The notes under the pieces were generated by a model that made no database searches, was not told where the DNA came from, and was given only the letters and a program-made list of their open reading frames with translations. Below, piece by piece: positions 1 to 8,200 of a stretch of 28,006 nt of DNA (positions are counted from its first letter, which is position 1; each line of letters begins with the position of its first letter). The translations under genes and the position numbers were made by a program. The DNA comes from CAZFLY01 sp964519995 (lineage in GTDB: Bacteria > Planctomycetota > Phycisphaerae > Sedimentisphaerales > Anaerobacaceae): positions 1 to 28,006 of the forward strand of contig CAZFLY010000036.1 of NCBI GenBank assembly GCA_964519995.1. The letters run 5' to 3'.

Positions 1-49
1 TGTTTGTATTGATAAATCATTAAAACCAGCCGCCTAAAAAGTGCGAAAG

Positions 50-76
50 TTGACCTTCTATAAATGTTTGTATAAT
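50..76 (+). promoter_or_regulatory. Possible sigma70-type promoter before the broken antitoxin
   Basis: TTGACC at 50-55 and a consensus TATAAT at 71-76 are separated by 15 bases, shorter than the ideal 17. The ATG of the antitoxin relic begins at 80, so a transcript from here would be almost leaderless. A 9-bp direct repeat, TGTTTGTAT, occurs at 1-9 and 65-73 and could be a binding site. The support is weak and rests only on the -10 match. Confidence 0.3.
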
Positions 77-79
77 GTT

Positions 80-302
80 ATGATTTGCAAAAAACTGCGG
101 TGAAAAGTTAGAGAAACTGATTACAAGTTTACCTTTTAAGATTGACTGCAACCGTATTGTTATTATCAAGAAGCTGTCTGTCCTGCAGTGCCGCAATTGC
201 AGCGAGTACGTAATCGAAGATGATGTTATGCAAAATGTAGATAGTATCCTCAGCAGGGCAGACGAAACAGCGGAGCTTGAAGTCCTCAGCTACGCCGTGT
301 AA
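80..302 (+). pseudogene. MqsA/YgiT-type zinc-finger antitoxin, frameshifted at codon 4-5
   Basis: Starting at ATG 80, the protein reads MICKK and then hits a stop at 101. If one A is dropped from the six-A run at 89-94, the frame becomes MICKNCGEKLEK and continues uninterrupted to TAA at 300-302. The rest holds LITSLPFKI, a second zinc knuckle (CRNC) and a C-terminus ending ELEVLSYAV. This is the usual layout of the short MqsA/YgiT-like antitoxins (about 70-75 residues, two CxxC pairs), which normally follow a small toxin gene. No toxin is visible in the 79 bases upstream. The frameshift may be real decay, a homopolymer sequencing error, or transcriptional slippage. Family assignment is from motifs only. 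Confidence 0.7.
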
Positions 303-303
303 G

Positions 304-354
304 AAGAAACTCGACCGTTTCGGCCTACAGCTCGACTAAATCGAGGCAGAAAAC
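304..354 (+). repeat. Degenerate copy A of a short duplicated sequence flanking the 401-1111 gene
   Basis: About 50 bases align without gaps, at roughly 75% identity by eye, to 1153-1203 (offset 849). Both copies can be read as the same peptide, a KPERFGLQL-like core followed by an acidic/Asn-rich tail. This copy has an in-frame stop after the RFGLQLD segment. The pair encloses the orphan gene at 401-1111. It may be two relics of the 3' end of one ancestral gene or the flanks of an inserted segment. Confidence 0.5.
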
Positions 355-400
355 GAAGAAAACCGTAATTGAAAAACAACACAAGTCGACACGATATAGT

Positions 401-1111
401 ATGAGAAAATTACTTATAATTCTTTGTGCAATAATTGGCGTCCCATGTCTCATCTTTATAATGGATAACTACATTCGAAGTGAGTATGAGGATCCATTTA
501 GAGTTTCCAAAGCATTCTCTTATAGCTACATGACTAGAAATGCAACACATATGAAGACATGGGGAGACAAAGAGATTCATAAACAGATCGACCAGTTACA
601 GTATTCTACTCCTGTTAATGATACTTATGCAAATTTTTGGGAATCTTTTCAACTGGTATCTTTTCGTCGAGTTGGCGATACTATAGTGTCAACTTACGCC
701 TATAATACTTTTGAAGACCAACCTCTTTTCTATTCAGTAGTTCTGAAACCAAATGGTTCGCCTTCGCTATGGGAGAGAGTTAAAGATTTCATATATTTTG
801 ACCTTCCTTTTGGGGACAAAATGGTTGGGTTCCCCCATCATAAAAAACGATGGTTAGTGGTAGATTTCTTTACAAATGATGATTTTGAGGAATATGTCTC
901 TGAATGGATAGAAAGGATAGAAAAGAGGGATATTAACTGGCTGCATGACCAGCTGAAGATTGACAAACAGTTCCTAACAGAAATCGAACAAAGGCAGAAT
1001 TATGAGGATAAGTGGAGTGATAGAGAAAAGATACGACAAAATGCAGAGATAAAGAAATTGTATAGGGATTACAAGGGAATTCGTAATAACGATAACGAAG
1101 AAAGTCCCTAA
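401..1111 (+). CDS. Hypothetical membrane-anchored protein, 236 aa
   Basis: No family is recognised. The protein begins with an N-terminal hydrophobic segment (about residues 3-21, after MRK), which could be an uncleaved signal anchor, so the rest is probably outside the cytoplasm. Residues about 25-140 are mixed alpha/beta and aromatic-rich. A short hydrophobic beta-like stretch (RWLVVDFF) lies near residue 150. The C-terminal third is highly charged and probably helical, ending in an acidic tail. There is no convincing Shine-Dalgarno before ATG 401. The gene is AT-richer than its neighbours and sits between two degenerate copies of a short sequence (304-354 and 1153-1203) in a stretch of broken genes. 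It is probably accessory DNA. Confidence 0.6.
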   Translation: MRKLLIILCAIIGVPCLIFIMDNYIRSEYEDPFRVSKAFSYSYMTRNATHMKTWGDKEIHKQIDQLQYSTPVNDTYANFWESFQLVSFRRVGDTIVSTYAYNTFEDQPLFYSVVLKPNGSPSLWERVKDFIYFDLPFGDKMVGFPHHKKRWLVVDFFTNDDFEEYVSEWIERIEKRDINWLHDQLKIDKQFLTEIEQRQNYEDKWSDREKIRQNAEIKKLYRDYKGIRNNDNEESP

Positions 1112-1152
1112 GCAAAAGACGAAAATTTGAGAGCAAAAACAAAGACAGCCAA

Positions 1153-1203
1153 AAGAAGCCCGAACGCTTCGGCCTGCAACTCGAACAAATCCAAGGCGAA
1201 AAC
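1153..1203 (+). repeat. Degenerate copy B of the short duplicated sequence
   Basis: Counterpart of the copy at 304-354. In this copy the frame carrying KPERFGLQLEQIQ stays open until a stop shortly after, so it looks like the less decayed tail of a former coding sequence. No upstream body of that gene is visible, because the preceding bases belong to the 401-1111 gene in another frame. Confidence 0.5.
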
Positions 1204-1238
1204 AAAAATGAGCAAGTAAATCCCACGTAAAATCCGAC

Positions 1239-1276
1239 TCCGGCACGGCTACGCCGGACGAGCGCGGGGCTAAATA
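1239..1276 (+). repeat. REP-like left flank of the transposase relic
   Basis: A 6-bp stem (TCCGGC at 1239-1244, GCCGGA at 1253-1258) is followed by GCGGGGCTAAATA (1262-1274). The latter also follows the first hairpin of the downstream REP pair (CGCGGGGCTAAATA at 1743-1756). The same hairpin-plus-tail arrangement therefore occurs in the same orientation on both sides of the transposase frame, as expected for a REP/RAYT-type element. Confidence 0.5.
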
Positions 1277-1287
1277 GGGGAGCTTGT

Positions 1288-1740
1288 GTGGCAAGGACGT
1301 TAGGATATATGATTACGTTCACAACCTACGGTACATGGCTGCAAGGCGATGAGCGCGGATATGTGAAGGAAGGCAAAATCTATCCAGCAAACAAGGCATT
1401 AATGCAAAGCAATAAACAATTGCAACTACAGGACGCTATTCTGCTATCAACTGCTGAGCGGCAGCTCGTGCGAGAAGCAATCATCAATGAAGCCAAAACC
1501 CGTGGTCAGAAAATATATGCGATATCTGTCCAACCCAACCATGTTCACATCGTTGTGGATTACACATAAGAACCGTTAAGCAAAATTGTCGCCCTTTACA
1601 AGAGCACTTCACGACTTGCGCTAAGGGCTCTGGAACGCACGGGAAAAGTGTGGACACGCGGCTATGACAAGAGGTTTTGTTTTACCGAAGACGATTTGAG
1701 ACGAAGGATCAAATACGTGCAAAGTCAAAACCCCGCGTGA
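1288..1740 (+). pseudogene. REP-associated (RAYT/IS200-like) tyrosine transposase with an in-frame stop
   Basis: The frame starts at GTG 1288, six bases after AGGGGAG. It reads through FTTYGTWLQGDERG and the histidine motif QPNHVHIVVD (HUH type, HVH) to a TAA at 1567-1569. The same frame then continues with EPLSKIVALYK, a KVWTRGYDKRF segment and RRIKYVQSQ, which holds a likely catalytic tyrosine, ending at TGA 1738-1740. The whole is 150 residues plus the stop, the usual size of Y1 REP-associated transposases. A single GAA-to-TAA change would explain the break. The terminal TGA lies inside the first hairpin of the REP pair. HUH/Y1 transposases nick and join single-stranded DNA at such hairpins. 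The gene appears inactivated unless the stop is read through. Confidence 0.75.
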
Positions 1741-1780
1741 AACGCGGGGCTAAATATTTAGCCCGCAGTTTTACTGCGGG
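1731..1780 (+). repeat. REP-like double hairpin with central palindrome
   Basis: Two perfect 8-bp stems stand head to tail. The first is CCCCGCGT/ACGCGGGG (1731-1738, 1742-1749), the second CCCGCAGT/ACTGCGGG (1762-1769, 1773-1780), each with a 3-base loop. Between them is the 12-bp palindrome CTAAATATTTAG (1750-1761). Related sequences lie at 1239-1276, 3250-3285, 8481-8517 and 10364-10399, so this is a dispersed family. It overlaps the 3' end of the transposase relic. Confidence 0.75.
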
Positions 1781-1813
1781 TTTGCACCTGCAATAAAAGA
1801 AAAACAAACGCTA

Positions 1814-1842
1814 TTGACATTGACCGTTCCGCCCTTTAATAT
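1814..1842 (+). promoter_or_regulatory. Sigma70-type promoter for trxA-trxB
   Basis: TTGACA (1814-1819) and TAATAT (1837-1842) are spaced by 17 bases, close to the housekeeping consensus. The start of transcription would fall near 1849. That leaves a leader of about 50 bases containing a period-7 AT-rich repeat and the GGAGG of trxA. Confidence 0.7.
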
Positions 1843-1845
1843 CTC

Positions 1846-1880
1846 ATTTTGATTTTTGCATTTTGATGCTTGATATTCCT
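1846..1880 (+). repeat. AT-rich period-7 repeat array in the trxA leader
   Basis: Five consecutive 7-base units can be read: ATTTTGA, TTTTTGC, ATTTTGA, TGCTTGA, TATTCCT. The first four share T at units 3-5 and G at unit position 6. The array lies between the predicted transcription start and the ribosome binding site. Reverse-complement-type units occur at 17402-17429. Confidence 0.5.
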
Positions 1881-1897
1881 TCACATGGAGGCTCATT

Positions 1898-2236
1898 ATG
1901 GAACAAGTAAAGCCGATCGAAGTTACTGACGCTGACTTTGAAAATAATGTGATAAAATCCGACATTCCCGTGGTGGTGGATTACTGGGCGCCGTGGTGCG
2001 GACCCTGCATAATGGCTGCGCCGGTGCTGGAGAAAATCGCCGGCGAATACGCGGGGAAATTAAAGGTCTGCAAACTAAATATAGACGAGCATCGCGACAC
2101 GGCAATCAAGTACGGGATTATGAGCATACCCACGCTACATGTCTTCAAAGATGGGCAGGTTGTGGACCAAGTTACGGGCGTGACGCCCAACTATGAAGCG
2201 AGTCTTAAGAAAAAGATCGAGCCTCATCTGGGCTAA
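1898..2236 (+). CDS. trxA: Thioredoxin
   Basis: Small cytoplasmic dithiol/disulfide oxidoreductase that reduces protein disulfides and is recycled by thioredoxin reductase using NADPH. At 112 residues it has the normal length. The active site WCGPC is at residues 33-37 (Cys34, Cys37) and the cis-proline is Pro78 in SIPTLHVFKDG. An additional Cys58 is present. The start is set by GGAGG about 6 bases before ATG 1898. It is followed after 18 bases by its reductase, so the two are almost certainly cotranscribed from the promoter at 1814-1842. It could in principle serve a specialised partner, but the adjoining trxB argues for the general system. Confidence 0.95.
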   Translation: MEQVKPIEVTDADFENNVIKSDIPVVVDYWAPWCGPCIMAAPVLEKIAGEYAGKLKVCKLNIDEHRDTAIKYGIMSIPTLHVFKDGQVVDQVTGVTPNYEASLKKKIEPHLG

Positions 2237-2254
2237 AGCAGGGACAATCACAAA

Positions 2255-3253
2255 ATGAGCAACGGTGTATATGATGTAATTATTGTTGGTGCAGGGCCTG
2301 CGGGATTTGGAGCCGCACTTTACACCTCGCGTGACAGACTCAAGACGCTTGTGCTCGAAAAACTGATGCCCGGAGGGCAGATCATAAATACTAACAGAAT
2401 CGAAAACTATCCCGGCATTGAACGCATCGACGGGCCAGGTCTTATTCAAAATATGCAAAAGCAGGTTGAAAATTTCGATGCCGAGATAAAAACCGGCTGT
2501 GAAGTGACAAAACTGGAAAAACTCCAGGATGGCAACATAGCTGTATATTGTGACGAGGAAAAATACGTTGCGCGGACGGTAATCCTCTCACCCGGCAGCA
2601 GCTACCGCAAGCTCGGCATACCCGGCGAAGATGAGTTTCGCAATGCCGGTGCGGGCGTAAGCTATTGCGGGACCTGCGATGCACCGTTTTTTAAGGATAA
2701 GCAAGTCGTTGCTGTGGGCGGTGGCAATACCGCAGTGGAAGAGACGCTGCATCTTACAAAATACGCCGCTAAGGTTACTCTTATTCACCGACGAGATGAA
2801 TTTCGAGCAACTAAAGTCCTCGCGGAAGAGATTCGCCAAAAAGCCAACGAACCAAATTCAAATCTGATTATCAAATACAGCACCGTTGCTACTGCCATTC
2901 AAGGTGAGGGAAAAGTACAATCGGTCAAACTTAAAAATGTCAAAACAAACGAAGAAGAAGACTATCCCTGTGACGGGGTATTTATCTTTGTGGGGATGGT
3001 ACCGAACACCGATTTTCTCAAAGGCTTTGTGAACCTTACCGACAAGGGCTTTATCAGGTGCGACTGTGCGTATCTTCGTACAAGTGTCCCCGGCGTCTTC
3101 GTCGCGGGCGATTGCAGAATCGGTGCTACTATGCAGTTGGCTACAGCGGTAGCGGATGGCGTCGTCGCTGCTATGATGCTCAAAGAATATTTCAGAAACC
3201 CCGACTGGTGGAGCGAACCGGTCAGCGACTCACTTGCGCCCGGCGGATGGTAA
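2255..3253 (+). CDS. trxB: Thioredoxin-disulfide reductase
   Basis: FAD flavoenzyme that passes electrons from NADPH to thioredoxin in the cytoplasm. The FAD Rossmann motif GAGPAG is at residues 12-17. The redox pair CGTC is at 138-141, in SYCGTCDAPFF. A second nucleotide-binding glycine motif (GGGNTAVEE) follows near residues 155-163. The conserved FAD-binding tail AGDCR...QLATAVADG is near residue 285-305. The 332 residues are slightly longer than the usual 310-320 because of a short C-terminal extension rich in Trp and Pro. An AGGGA sits about 10 bases before ATG 2255. The stop codon TAA (3251-3253) lies inside a REP-like sequence, which may have created the present C-terminus. Confidence 0.95.
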   Translation: MSNGVYDVIIVGAGPAGFGAALYTSRDRLKTLVLEKLMPGGQIINTNRIENYPGIERIDGPGLIQNMQKQVENFDAEIKTGCEVTKLEKLQDGNIAVYCDEEKYVARTVILSPGSSYRKLGIPGEDEFRNAGAGVSYCGTCDAPFFKDKQVVAVGGGNTAVEETLHLTKYAAKVTLIHRRDEFRATKVLAEEIRQKANEPNSNLIIKYSTVATAIQGEGKVQSVKLKNVKTNEEEDYPCDGVFIFVGMVPNTDFLKGFVNLTDKGFIRCDCAYLRTSVPGVFVAGDCRIGATMQLATAVADGVVAAMMLKEYFRNPDWWSEPVSDSLAPGGW

Positions 3254-3285
3254 GTATTTAACCTGCGGTTTTACAGCGGGTTTGC
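3250..3285 (+). repeat. Degenerate REP-like half element at the trxB stop
   Basis: TAAGTATTTA followed by a CTGCGGTTTTACAGCGGG hairpin and TTTGCAT. This closely matches the right half of the element at 1750-1785 (CTAAATATTTAG, stem with TTT loop, then TTTGCAC). The stem has decayed at one position. It supplies the trxB stop codon and could act as a weak transcript end. Confidence 0.6.
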
Positions 3286-3298
3286 ATAACTAAAACAA

Positions 3299-4177
3299 AT
3301 GAACAGACGAGATTTCATCAAGCGTACTCTGACTATCCTCAGTATCGTGCTTGCCGTTGGCGCTAGCACGAGATTCTGTTCCGCTGAAAACAAAGAACAG
3401 GTCGCTCGCTGGGCCTTTTTTTCAGATACGCATATTGCCGCAGATGTTAATGATAACTACCGTGGCTTCTATCCATACCGAAATCTACAAAAGGTTGTTT
3501 CCGATATTCTCTCTGACTTACCGGATGCAGTTGCGGTCGCAGGTGATTTGGCACGGCTGGAGGGCAAGTTGGATGACTATGCTAATCTCAAGGAATTGCT
3601 GGCGCCACTGGCTGTAAAAGTGCCTGTGTATATGGCGCTGGGCAACCACGACAACCGGGACAATTTCCTGCGTACTTTCACCGACCTGCCCGGCGAAAAA
3701 CCGCCAATTGCAGACAAATATGTTACCATTATTCACACACCACCTGTTCGTGTGATCCTTCTGGATTCACTTTTTTACGTTAATAAAATTCCAGGGCTTC
3801 TGGGAAAAGCCCAGCGTGATTGGTTGCAAGATTATTTGAATAAGTGCGATGATAAGCCCATAATTTTGTGTGTTCACCATACGCTGCAAGATCGTGACGG
3901 AGACCTTCTCGATGTGCCACGTCTGTTTGAGATCATAAAGCCGATACGCAAGGTAAAGGCTATCTTATACGGTCATTCTCATGAATATGCGTTTGGACAA
4001 TATGAAGGAATTCACCTTATCAATATTCCGGCAACCAGTTACAGCTTCGCTGACACTATCCCTGTCGGCTGGGTAGAGGCTCGTTTGGCAACCCACGGGG
4101 GAGAATTTATACTGCATGTAATCGCAGGCAATACAACAATGCACGGCAGCGTGAAGAAACTCAAATGGCGGAAATAA
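3299..4177 (+). CDS. Tat-exported calcineurin-like metallophosphoesterase
   Basis: Metal-dependent phosphoesterase of the calcineurin superfamily, 292 residues; the substrate cannot be told from sequence. The N-terminus MNRRDFIKRT, then a hydrophobic stretch ending near ASTRFCSA, is a twin-arginine signal peptide (Arg3-Arg4), so the folded enzyme is probably exported. All metal-site blocks are visible in order: SDTH (Asp43, His45), AGDLAR near residue 82, GNHD (115-118), VHHT near 196 and GHSH (225-228). The start is the only ATG that includes the RR motif. It lies 45 bases after trxB in the same direction, with a REP-like hairpin between them, so cotranscription is possible but uncertain. 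Confidence 0.85.
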   Translation: MNRRDFIKRTLTILSIVLAVGASTRFCSAENKEQVARWAFFSDTHIAADVNDNYRGFYPYRNLQKVVSDILSDLPDAVAVAGDLARLEGKLDDYANLKELLAPLAVKVPVYMALGNHDNRDNFLRTFTDLPGEKPPIADKYVTIIHTPPVRVILLDSLFYVNKIPGLLGKAQRDWLQDYLNKCDDKPIILCVHHTLQDRDGDLLDVPRLFEIIKPIRKVKAILYGHSHEYAFGQYEGIHLINIPATSYSFADTIPVGWVEARLATHGGEFILHVIAGNTTMHGSVKKLKWRK

Positions 4178-4219
4178 GAGGCTATTTCAGTTCTTATGAC
4201 GATTGATTGAGGATCGGTG

Positions 4220-4807
4220 TTACACGTCGTCCCCTCCAGAGATGTGTTTGGACTTATCCACATATAATTTTTGTATCAGCCAGTCTTTTACCTTGAAACC
4301 AATCCCCAAGCCGATGCCGATAAGCACGGCATATCGCCAATAGAAGCGAAAATAGATTGTTGTTTTTGCAGGACGGAAAATCACCAGAAGAATCACTCCA
4401 TGTAGTAAGTACGCTAAGATAAAAACGATGCTCCAAGTTAGGAACTGACCAATTACGTTGGTCAATGGAATCTTAACCAGAATCTTAACGTTCAGAAGAG
4501 CTGCACCAGCCAGGAATAACATGGCAATCACATGAGGAATAAGTTGAGGTGACCAAGAACCTGTAGCCGCGATCATGACAATGATTAGCAGAATGGTGAC
4601 ACCAACAAACTGAATTAGCACGAGTCTCTGAGCAGCAAGCACAAGGATACCGACAGCCAGTCCAATCGTGACAAATTGGAATGGCGGTGCCTTTAGATGA
4701 AAGACCTGAGTGCCGAATGTGAGCAGGCCCATAAGAATACACACAAGAGTTGGACAGACTATGGTCAACAGAGGCTCAACTGTCTTACGCGTAAGATAAA
4801 AATACAT
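4220..4807 (-). CDS. Hypothetical multi-pass membrane protein, 195 aa
   Basis: No family is recognised. The protein is mostly hydrophobic, with about six candidate membrane segments (roughly residues 12-30, 42-58, 63-82, 88-105, 122-143 and 155-172) and a charged C-terminal tail (KDWLIQKLYVDKSKHISGGDD) that is probably cytoplasmic. An AAGGAT lies about eight bases before the ATG at 4807. The gene is transcribed toward the phosphoesterase gene (convergent, 42 bases apart), so it is a separate transcription unit. Confidence 0.65.
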   Translation of the reverse strand: MYFYLTRKTVEPLLTIVCPTLVCILMGLLTFGTQVFHLKAPPFQFVTIGLAVGILVLAAQRLVLIQFVGVTILLIIVMIAATGSWSPQLIPHVIAMLFLAGAALLNVKILVKIPLTNVIGQFLTWSIVFILAYLLHGVILLVIFRPAKTTIYFRFYWRYAVLIGIGLGIGFKVKDWLIQKLYVDKSKHISGGDDV

Positions 4808-5088
4808 GCTTTTTCATCCTTGCCAACGACCAAGCTTGCCGGTGCCACATAGTTATGGCCGTGTATAGCCTCTGGTTCAATTCAAACAATTCACATGGGC
4901 TTAAGTCCATGCGACTTGAACTATGCGAGAAGCTCGAAACGTCCTAATCAGCAAGTGTGTCCCACAAACCACATTTAGGATTATAGCGGCCTCAGAACAA
5001 AGGCGTCAAGAAATTATGATTTGTGTAGCCGTATGAACGGAACGTGCGAAGGAAAAGGGAACAGATTGTTGGGAATGGTGGTTTATTG
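4808..5088. other. Intergenic region between the membrane protein and the beta-galactosidase
   Basis: No convincing coding frame. It holds an 18-base near-perfect palindrome at 4894-4911 (CATGGGCTTAAGTCCATG, one mismatched pair). This is enclosed by GTTCAA (4875-4880) and TTGAAC (4916-4921), which are also inverted to each other. These could bind a regulator of either divergent gene. The remainder shows nothing recognisable. Confidence 0.4.
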
Positions 5089-5125
5089 TGCAAGTACTTG
5101 CAAGCAGAGGTTTTTTCGATATATT
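5089..5125 (+). promoter_or_regulatory. Candidate operator and promoter of the beta-galactosidase gene
   Basis: A perfect 14-bp palindrome, TGCAAGTACTTGCA (5089-5102), overlaps TTGCAA (5098-5103). TTGCAA is spaced 16 bases from TATATT (5120-5125). The palindrome has the half-site style of LacI/GalR-family operators (TGnAA...TTnCA), though those usually have CG at the centre where TA stands here. Placed on the -35 box, it would act as a repressor site. No LacI-type gene is in the window. Confidence 0.45.
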
Positions 5126-5248
5126 GAGACACGGCTATGCAGCGAAAGAGCTGTGGGTGGTTGAGCGTGGTGTTTCTGAGTAGGAAATAATATGGCTCAC
5201 GCTGGGATGTGTTTTGATAATCGGTCAATTATTAGTGAGGTAGGAAAT

Positions 5249-8200
5249 ATGCTGTGTTCATACTTGAAGTCTTCGGTTGCCGTCGTCAGAGTCGCGGTTT
5301 TTGCGGGTATTTTATGTGTTAGTGCATTGCCGGTGGTGCTCGCTGGTGAAGGGGTCAATGATTGGGAGAACCCGGAAGTTGTCGGCAGGAACAAGGAGCC
5401 GGGGCATTGTACTTTAATGCCGTATGCCGATGCCCAGGCAGCGATTCAGTGCAAACGCGAGCAGTCGCGATTTTACACGTCGCTGAATGGACCATGGAAG
5501 TTCAACTGGGTTGAAAAGCCTGCGGACAGGCCAATTGATTTCCATAATGTCGATTACGACGTTAGCGGCTGGAAGGAAATCCCCGTGCCATCGAACTGGC
5601 AGATGCACGGCTACGGCAGGCCAATATATCTGAATGTGCGATATCCTTTTCCGGTGAATCCCCCTTATATTCCGCACAATTACAATCCGGTCGGCTCCTA
5701 TCGAAGGGAATTCACGATACCAATCGAGTGGAAAGGCAGGCAGATTTTCCTGCACTTCGATGGTGTCAAGAGCGCCTTCTATGTTTGGGTGAACGGCCAG
5801 GAGACTGGCTATAGTCAGGATAGTATGACTCCGGCCGAATTCAACATCACCAAGTATCTGAAGGAGGGTACTAACACAATAGCTATCCAAGTGTATCGCT
5901 GGTCGGATGGCAGTTACCTTGAAGATCAGGATATGTGGCGGTTGAGCGGCATCTATCGCAACGTGTATCTGTTCTCGACGCCGAATGTACACATTCGTGA
6001 CTTTTTTGTTCGTGCCGACCTTGAAAATAACTACCAGGACGGAGTCCTGATGATTCGACCGAAGCTGGCGAAATACGGTGATCAGGACATTAAGGGCTGG
6101 TATGTGCGGGCGCAAATCTATGATGGTGAGCGAGCGGTTCTAAGCGAGGACCTTAAGGCATATGCACCTCCGATAATCAATGAGCGGTATCCGCAAAGGG
6201 ACAACGTGCGGTTTGCACTTCTACAGGCGAAGGTACCCAATGTAAAAAGGTGGTCTGCGGAGACGCCAAACTTGTATACACTTGTACTGACGCTTGAGGA
6301 TGCGCAGGGCAAAGTGATCGAGGCAGAGAGCTGCAAAGTTGGCTTTCGAAGGATAGAAATAAAAGACGGGCAACTTTTCATCAATGGCATCTCTGTCAAA
6401 CTGTTCGGTGTCAATCGGCATGAGCACGATCCGGATCATGGACGAGCGATACCCTTGGAGAGAATGATACAAGATGTCAAGATTCTCAAGCAGAACAACA
6501 TCAATGCAGTGAGGACGTCACATTATCCTGATGATCCCCAGTGGTATGAGCTATGTGATGAGTATGGGATATATTTGATTGATGAGGCGAATCTCGAAAC
6601 GCATGGGGTGGGGGGGTACTTTTCGAATCAGGCAACGTGGCATACTGCATTTGTCGAGCGGGCAATAAGAATGGTGGAGCGGGATAAAAACCATCCATCG
6701 GTTATTTTCTGGTCGCTCGGCAATGAAGCAGGCTGCGGTCCGAATCATGCTGCTATGGCGGGATGGATTCATGATTATGACCCAACGCGGTATGTGCACT
6801 ATGAGGGCGTCGTAGGGCGCCCGAAAGACTGGCCATACGTCGATGTCATCAGCAGAATGTACGCGAGGATTCCGGAAATTATTCGCATCGCTAACGATCC
6901 TGTAGACACCCGACCGATGGTGCTTTGCGAATATGCACATGCGATGGGCAATTCAGTAGGTAACCTAAAAGAATACTGGGATGCCATTCGGTCACACAAG
7001 CGACTTATCGGCGCCTTTATCTGGGACTGGGCGGATCAGGGCCTGCGCAAGTTCTCAGCGGAAGGCAAAATGTTCTGGGCTTACGGCGGTGATTTCGGCG
7101 ATTTTCCCAATGACGGTAACTTCTGCTGCAATGGTATCGTCCAGCCTGACCGCAAGCCGAATCCATCGCTGCACGAGGTCAAAAAAATCTATCAGCGAAT
7201 ATGGGTTGAGCCGGTTGATTTAGTCCGTGGTACTGTGTCCATCCGTAATGAATACGATTTTCTGGATCTGAGTTTTGTAGATATTTTGTGGCAGCTAACC
7301 GAGGATGGAAAAATCCTTCAAAAAGGAAAACTTGATAGATTGTCTTTGCCTGCAGGAGCCATACAAGAGGTTCGCATTCCGTTTGATAAGCCACAGCTTC
7401 AGCCGGGGGCTGAATATTTTCTGAAGGTATCATTTGTGCTTGGTGATGATACATTGTGGGCGTCGCAAGGCCACATTGTGGCGTGGGACCAGTTCAAGGT
7501 GCCGTTCGATGTGCCCAGCGGATCTGTTGCTGAGCTTACTGAGATGGGCGAGTTAAAGTTGAAGGAATCGGATAAGACCATCACTGTCACCGATCAGAAC
7601 TTTGAACTAATCGTCAGCAAAAACAGCGGTGCTATCGAGTCATTTATATACGAAAAAACCCAGCTAATTGTGTCACCTCTGGTTCCTAATTTCTGGCGAG
7701 TACCAATAGACAACGACAGAGGCAACGGAATGCCCAGGCGTCACGGCGTATGGCAACAGGCAGGGCCAAATCGAAAGATAACGAGCGTCAAGGCAAAGCA
7801 GATAAAACAGCAGCTTGTGCGCATCACGGTGAATGCAACTTTGCCTGTTGGGACAGAGTCGAAGTATCAAATCGTTTACAATATCTACGGCAGCGGTGAT
7901 GTGCTTATCGAGAATAGTATTGAGCCTTCCGGCGAGAACATTCCTGAGATACCGCGCCTTGGAATGCAAATGGAAATACCAGGACGATATTCCACTATGA
8001 CCTGGTATGGCCGGGGTCCGCACGAGACCTATTGGGACCGCAAGACAGGAGCTGCTGTCGGTTTGTACTCAGGCGCGGTTCAGGAGCAGATACATCTTTA
8101 CGTGCGGCCGCAGGAAAACGGTAATAAGACCGATGTGCGATGGGTAGCGCTAATGGACGGTGATGGCACAGGACTACTGGCGATTGGTAGGCCTCTCTTG

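Noticed and set aside
89..95. A-AAA-AAC resembling a -1 ribosomal frameshift heptamer in the antitoxin relic
   Set aside because: The repair needed is +1 (or -2), so a standard -1 slip on this heptamer would not restore the frame.
4875..4890. GGTTCAATTC as a tRNA T-arm
   Set aside because: No 5-bp T stem, acceptor stem or anticodon arm can be drawn around it.
5192..5248. Longer beta-galactosidase start at ATG 5192
   Set aside because: It would place 19 non-hydrophobic residues before the signal peptide, while ATG 5249 has a good Shine-Dalgarno.
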